Origin: Candidatus Aminicenantes bacterium UBA2199 | GTDB lineage: Bacteria > Acidobacteriota > Aminicenantia > UBA2199 | NCBI GenBank assembly: GCA_002327965.1 | Contig: DCVB01000067.1 | Span: forward strand, 1 to 7,584 | Direction of reading: 5' to 3' | DNA: 7,584 nt | Translations under genes and position numbers: made by a program | Shown: one piece after another, positions 6,089-7,584 of the stretch | Layout: each line of letters opens with the position of its first letter | Position numbering within the stretch: the first letter of the stretch is position 1 | The notes under the pieces: model-generated | Database searches by the model: none | What the model was told of the DNA's origin: nothing | The model's input: the letters and a program-made list of their open reading frames with translations, nothing else

Positions 6089-6898
6089 ATGATCGTCAGC
6101 GCCTCGCGCCGCTGTGATATCCCGGCTTTCCAGGGCGAGGGCTTCATGGCGGCCCTGCACGCCGGCGCGGTTGAGGTCGGCAACCCGTTCCGTACGGGGC
6201 GAACGCGGCGGGTCAGCCTGAAACGCGGCGACGTCGACGCCTTCGTTTTCTGGAGCCGCGATCCGCGGCCCTTCCTCTGCCATCTGGCCGAGATCGACCG
6301 CGGCGGCTACCCCTTTTACTTCCTGATCACCGTGAACGGGTATCCCCGGCTCCTGGAACCGGGGGTTCCGACAACGGAAGAAGCGGCCGCTTGCTTCCGC
6401 GAACTGGCGGCGCGCATCGGCCGGCGCCGCGTCGTCTGGCGCTACGACCCGGTGCTCTTCACGCCGTTGACCAACCCCGGCTTCCACGGGGAGAATTTCC
6501 GCCGGCTGGCCGCGCTCCTGGCCCCTTTCACCTTTCGCGTAATCGTCAGCTTCTTCGACCCCTACACCAAGGCCCTGCGCCGCCTGCGGAAATCGGGGAT
6601 CGACGCCTCCGGGGCGACTGGCACGCCCGAACAGCAGGCCGGGCTGCTGGAGCGTTTCGCCGCCGTTGCCGCCGCCGAAGGGCTGGAGATCCAGAGCTGC
6701 GCCGAGCCCGCGCTGGCGGCGGGCGTCCCGGCCGGCAAGTGCATCGACGAGCGATTGCTGAACGAGGTTTTCGGGCTAAGCCTTTCATATCGAAAGGATC
6801 CTGGACAAAGGAAGCTGTGCCTGTGTCAGCAAAGCGTCGATATCGGGAGCTACGGTTCATGCCGTCATGGTTGCCTCTATTGCTATGCAAGACGTTAG
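6089..6898 (+). CDS. DUF1848 family protein with C-terminal cysteine cluster, probably C-terminally truncated
   Basis: The N-terminus MIVSASRRCDIPAF, then GNPFRTG (31-37), VSLKRGDVDAFVFWSRDP (42-59), RRRVVWRYDPVLFTP (112-126) and the tail KCIDERLLNEVFG are hallmarks of DUF1848. No biochemical role is known to me. The C-terminus has C244-L-C246 and then C258-X3-C262-X2-C265 in SCRHGCLYCYA. This is the spacing that binds a 4Fe-4S cluster in radical SAM enzymes, so an iron-sulfur protein is likely. GGAGG at 6071-6075 lies 13 nt before the ATG, and the gene follows the TPR gene by 27 nt. The last three codons (AGA CGT TAG) come from the heptamer array. From memory, family members continue some 15-30 residues beyond CYA, so the tail here looks lost. 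From about 6776 the codon use turns AT-rich (CTA, TCA, CGA, AGG, AGA), unlike the rest of the gene. Confidence 0.85.
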   Translation: MIVSASRRCDIPAFQGEGFMAALHAGAVEVGNPFRTGRTRRVSLKRGDVDAFVFWSRDPRPFLCHLAEIDRGGYPFYFLITVNGYPRLLEPGVPTTEEAAACFRELAARIGRRRVVWRYDPVLFTPLTNPGFHGENFRRLAALLAPFTFRVIVSFFDPYTKALRRLRKSGIDASGATGTPEQQAGLLERFAAVAAAEGLEIQSCAEPALAAGVPAGKCIDERLLNEVFGLSLSYRKDPGQRKLCLCQQSVDIGSYGSCRHGCLYCYARR

Positions 6899-6939
6899 AC
6901 GACAGACGACAGACGACAGACGTTAGACGTTAGATGTTA
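6891..6939. repeat. Seven-unit heptamer tandem repeat (GACGTTA / GACGACA)
   Basis: Seven contiguous 7-bp units run without a gap: GACGTTA, three copies of GACGACA, two copies of GACGTTA, then GATGTTA. Every unit starts with GA, and units differ only at position 3 (one C to T) and at positions 5-7 (TTA or ACA). The array supplies the TAG stop of the DUF1848 gene (6896-6898) and the TAA stop of the RHS gene on the other strand (6932-6930). The period of 7 walks the stop triplets through every frame. It shows no dyad symmetry like a CRISPR repeat and no spacers. It looks like a microsatellite-type element at a recombination junction. Confidence 0.9.
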
Positions 6940-7584
6940 GCTTGAAATCCCAACGGCGTCTTCGTGGTGCCGATTTGATTCGTCAAGTTGCCGAACGAGT
7001 CATAGGTTCGGTCATCGGCCACCGCCTTGGCGTTGTGATCCCACACCTTGTATATGGTCCCAACTTGATCCTTGATGTAGGCGTACCATCCCTGCGGGTA
7101 GTTGGACTGCAGCACTTCGCTCCAGTTGGTCACCTCGGGGTAGTTCACATGGGCGAACTGGGAGTCCATCTCCATCTCGGTAGAATATTTGCGGATGGGA
7201 GCATTGGAAGAGTCCAGCTCCAGCGACAGGTTGTCACCCTCCCACATGAACTTGGTCACGTTGCCGTTGACGTCCTTCCGGATGCGCCTCCCGTAAACAT
7301 CATAATTGTAGAAGGCGGTAATGTCCACGGGTGATATGTCCGATGCCAGGTGCTCATACCTGATCAACCGGTTCTCCGAGTCCCAATAGAACTTCCTGGT
7401 CTCGCCAGTGATCTTGTTCCTTTCGGAGATCATATTGCCATCGGCATCGTACGCATATTCATGAGTGGTGGACTCGGTCAGCTTGTTCAGGTCGTCGTAG
7501 ATAAATGAGTTGCCCGGCGAGGTCAGCCGGTTGCCGTTGTCGTCGTAGGTATAGGACTCATCCACATCTGTCCAAAATAGCTTT
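6930..7584 (-). CDS. RHS/YD-repeat protein, C-terminal core fragment, truncated at both ends
   Basis: The frame is open to the right edge, so the 5' part lies outside the window; about 217 residues are visible. It contains YD repeats typical of RHS or wall-associated proteins: YTYDDNGNRL, YAYDADGNMIS, FYWDSENRLIRYE and YNYDVYGRRIRKDVNGN, then a YIKDQVGTIYKVWD segment matching the usual YxxDxLGS motif, and RTYDSFGNL. RHS proteins build large secreted shells that carry C-terminal toxins or adhesive tips. Here the core stops at PLGFQANI, just where the family normally continues with GFxGxxYDxETGLYYxRARYYDPxxGRF. The conserved end of the core and any toxin tip are absent, and the TAA belongs to the heptamer array. 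GC is near 50%, against about 65-70% in the operon, which suggests acquired DNA. It is probably a decaying fragment or silent cassette. Confidence 0.75.
   Translation of the reverse strand, partial: KLFWTDVDESYTYDDNGNRLTSPGNSFIYDDLNKLTESTTHEYAYDADGNMISERNKITGETRKFYWDSENRLIRYEHLASDISPVDITAFYNYDVYGRRIRKDVNGNVTKFMWEGDNLSLELDSSNAPIRKYSTEMEMDSQFAHVNYPEVTNWSEVLQSNYPQGWYAYIKDQVGTIYKVWDHNAKAVADDRTYDSFGNLTNQIGTTKTPLGFQANI

Noticed and set aside
3706..6487. Long minus-strand open frames (3706-4656, 4451-5206, 5225-6487)
   Set aside because: These are antisense shadows of the transpeptidase, TPR and DUF1848 genes; none shows a family motif or a convincing ribosome site.
6781..6797. Hairpin CCTTTC-ATATC-GAAAGG near the composition break
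   Set aside because: The 6-bp stem is within the DUF1848 coding frame, has no U-run, and encodes residues that fit the family. It could mark a recombination point, but nothing else supports that.
6891..6939. CRISPR array or attachment site as an explanation for the heptamer repeats
   Set aside because: The units are 7 bp and directly abutting, with no spacers, and no integrase, tRNA end or cas gene is in the window.
6942..7334. Open frame on the + strand opposite the RHS fragment
   Set aside because: It is antisense to clear YD repeats and has no motif of its own.
7563..7565. GTG at 7565 as the start of the RHS gene
   Set aside because: The frame stays open to the window edge with RHS-compatible sequence upstream of the GTG, so the gene begins outside the window.

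Overview
The window reads as a piece of a GC-rich, Gram-negative bacterial chromosome. Support for this comes from a phosphoheptose isomerase (lipopolysaccharide heptose pathway), an exported TPR protein with a signal peptide, a membrane-anchored penicillin-binding transpeptidase, and tight ATGA-type gene overlaps. I cannot fix the phylum from sequence alone. The mix of a TolB-like/TPR secreted protein, a divergent transpeptidase, an RHS fragment and heptamer repeats would suit Acidobacteriota or Aminicenantes-like lineages, but that is only an inference.

Left end (1-290): the first 47 codons of NADP(H)-type glutamate dehydrogenase (gdhA) run leftward off the window. Its promoter (TTGACA-N18-TATACT) stands back to back with a possible rightward promoter (TTGACA-N17-TATTAA) for the next operon. 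The two -35 boxes form an inverted repeat with 7-bp arms. A possible 15-residue upstream ORF ends 4 nt before the gdhA start.

Middle (282-6898): six genes on the + strand form one apparent operon with overlaps or gaps of at most 37 nt. They are plsC (acyl-glycerophosphate acyltransferase), gmhA (sedoheptulose-7-phosphate isomerase), a class I PLP aminotransferase, a membrane-anchored protein with a C-terminal penicillin-binding transpeptidase domain, a secreted TolB-like + TPR protein, and a DUF1848 protein with a C-terminal CX3CX2C cysteine cluster. Four of the six (plsC, gmhA, the transpeptidase and the TPR protein) fit cell-envelope synthesis: phospholipid, LPS core heptose and peptidoglycan. 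The aminotransferase and the DUF1848 protein are less clearly tied to that theme.

Right end (about 6776-7584): base composition falls from about 70% to about 50% GC inside the last 40 codons of the DUF1848 gene. A 49-bp array of seven 7-bp units (GACGTTA / GACGACA) follows, and then the 3' end of an RHS/YD-repeat gene on the opposite strand. Both convergent genes take their stop codons from inside the heptamer array, and both look cut short relative to their families. The array therefore looks like a rearrangement junction and is the most unusual structure in the window.

I found no rRNA, tRNA, CRISPR array, transposase, integrase or convincing rho-independent terminator.
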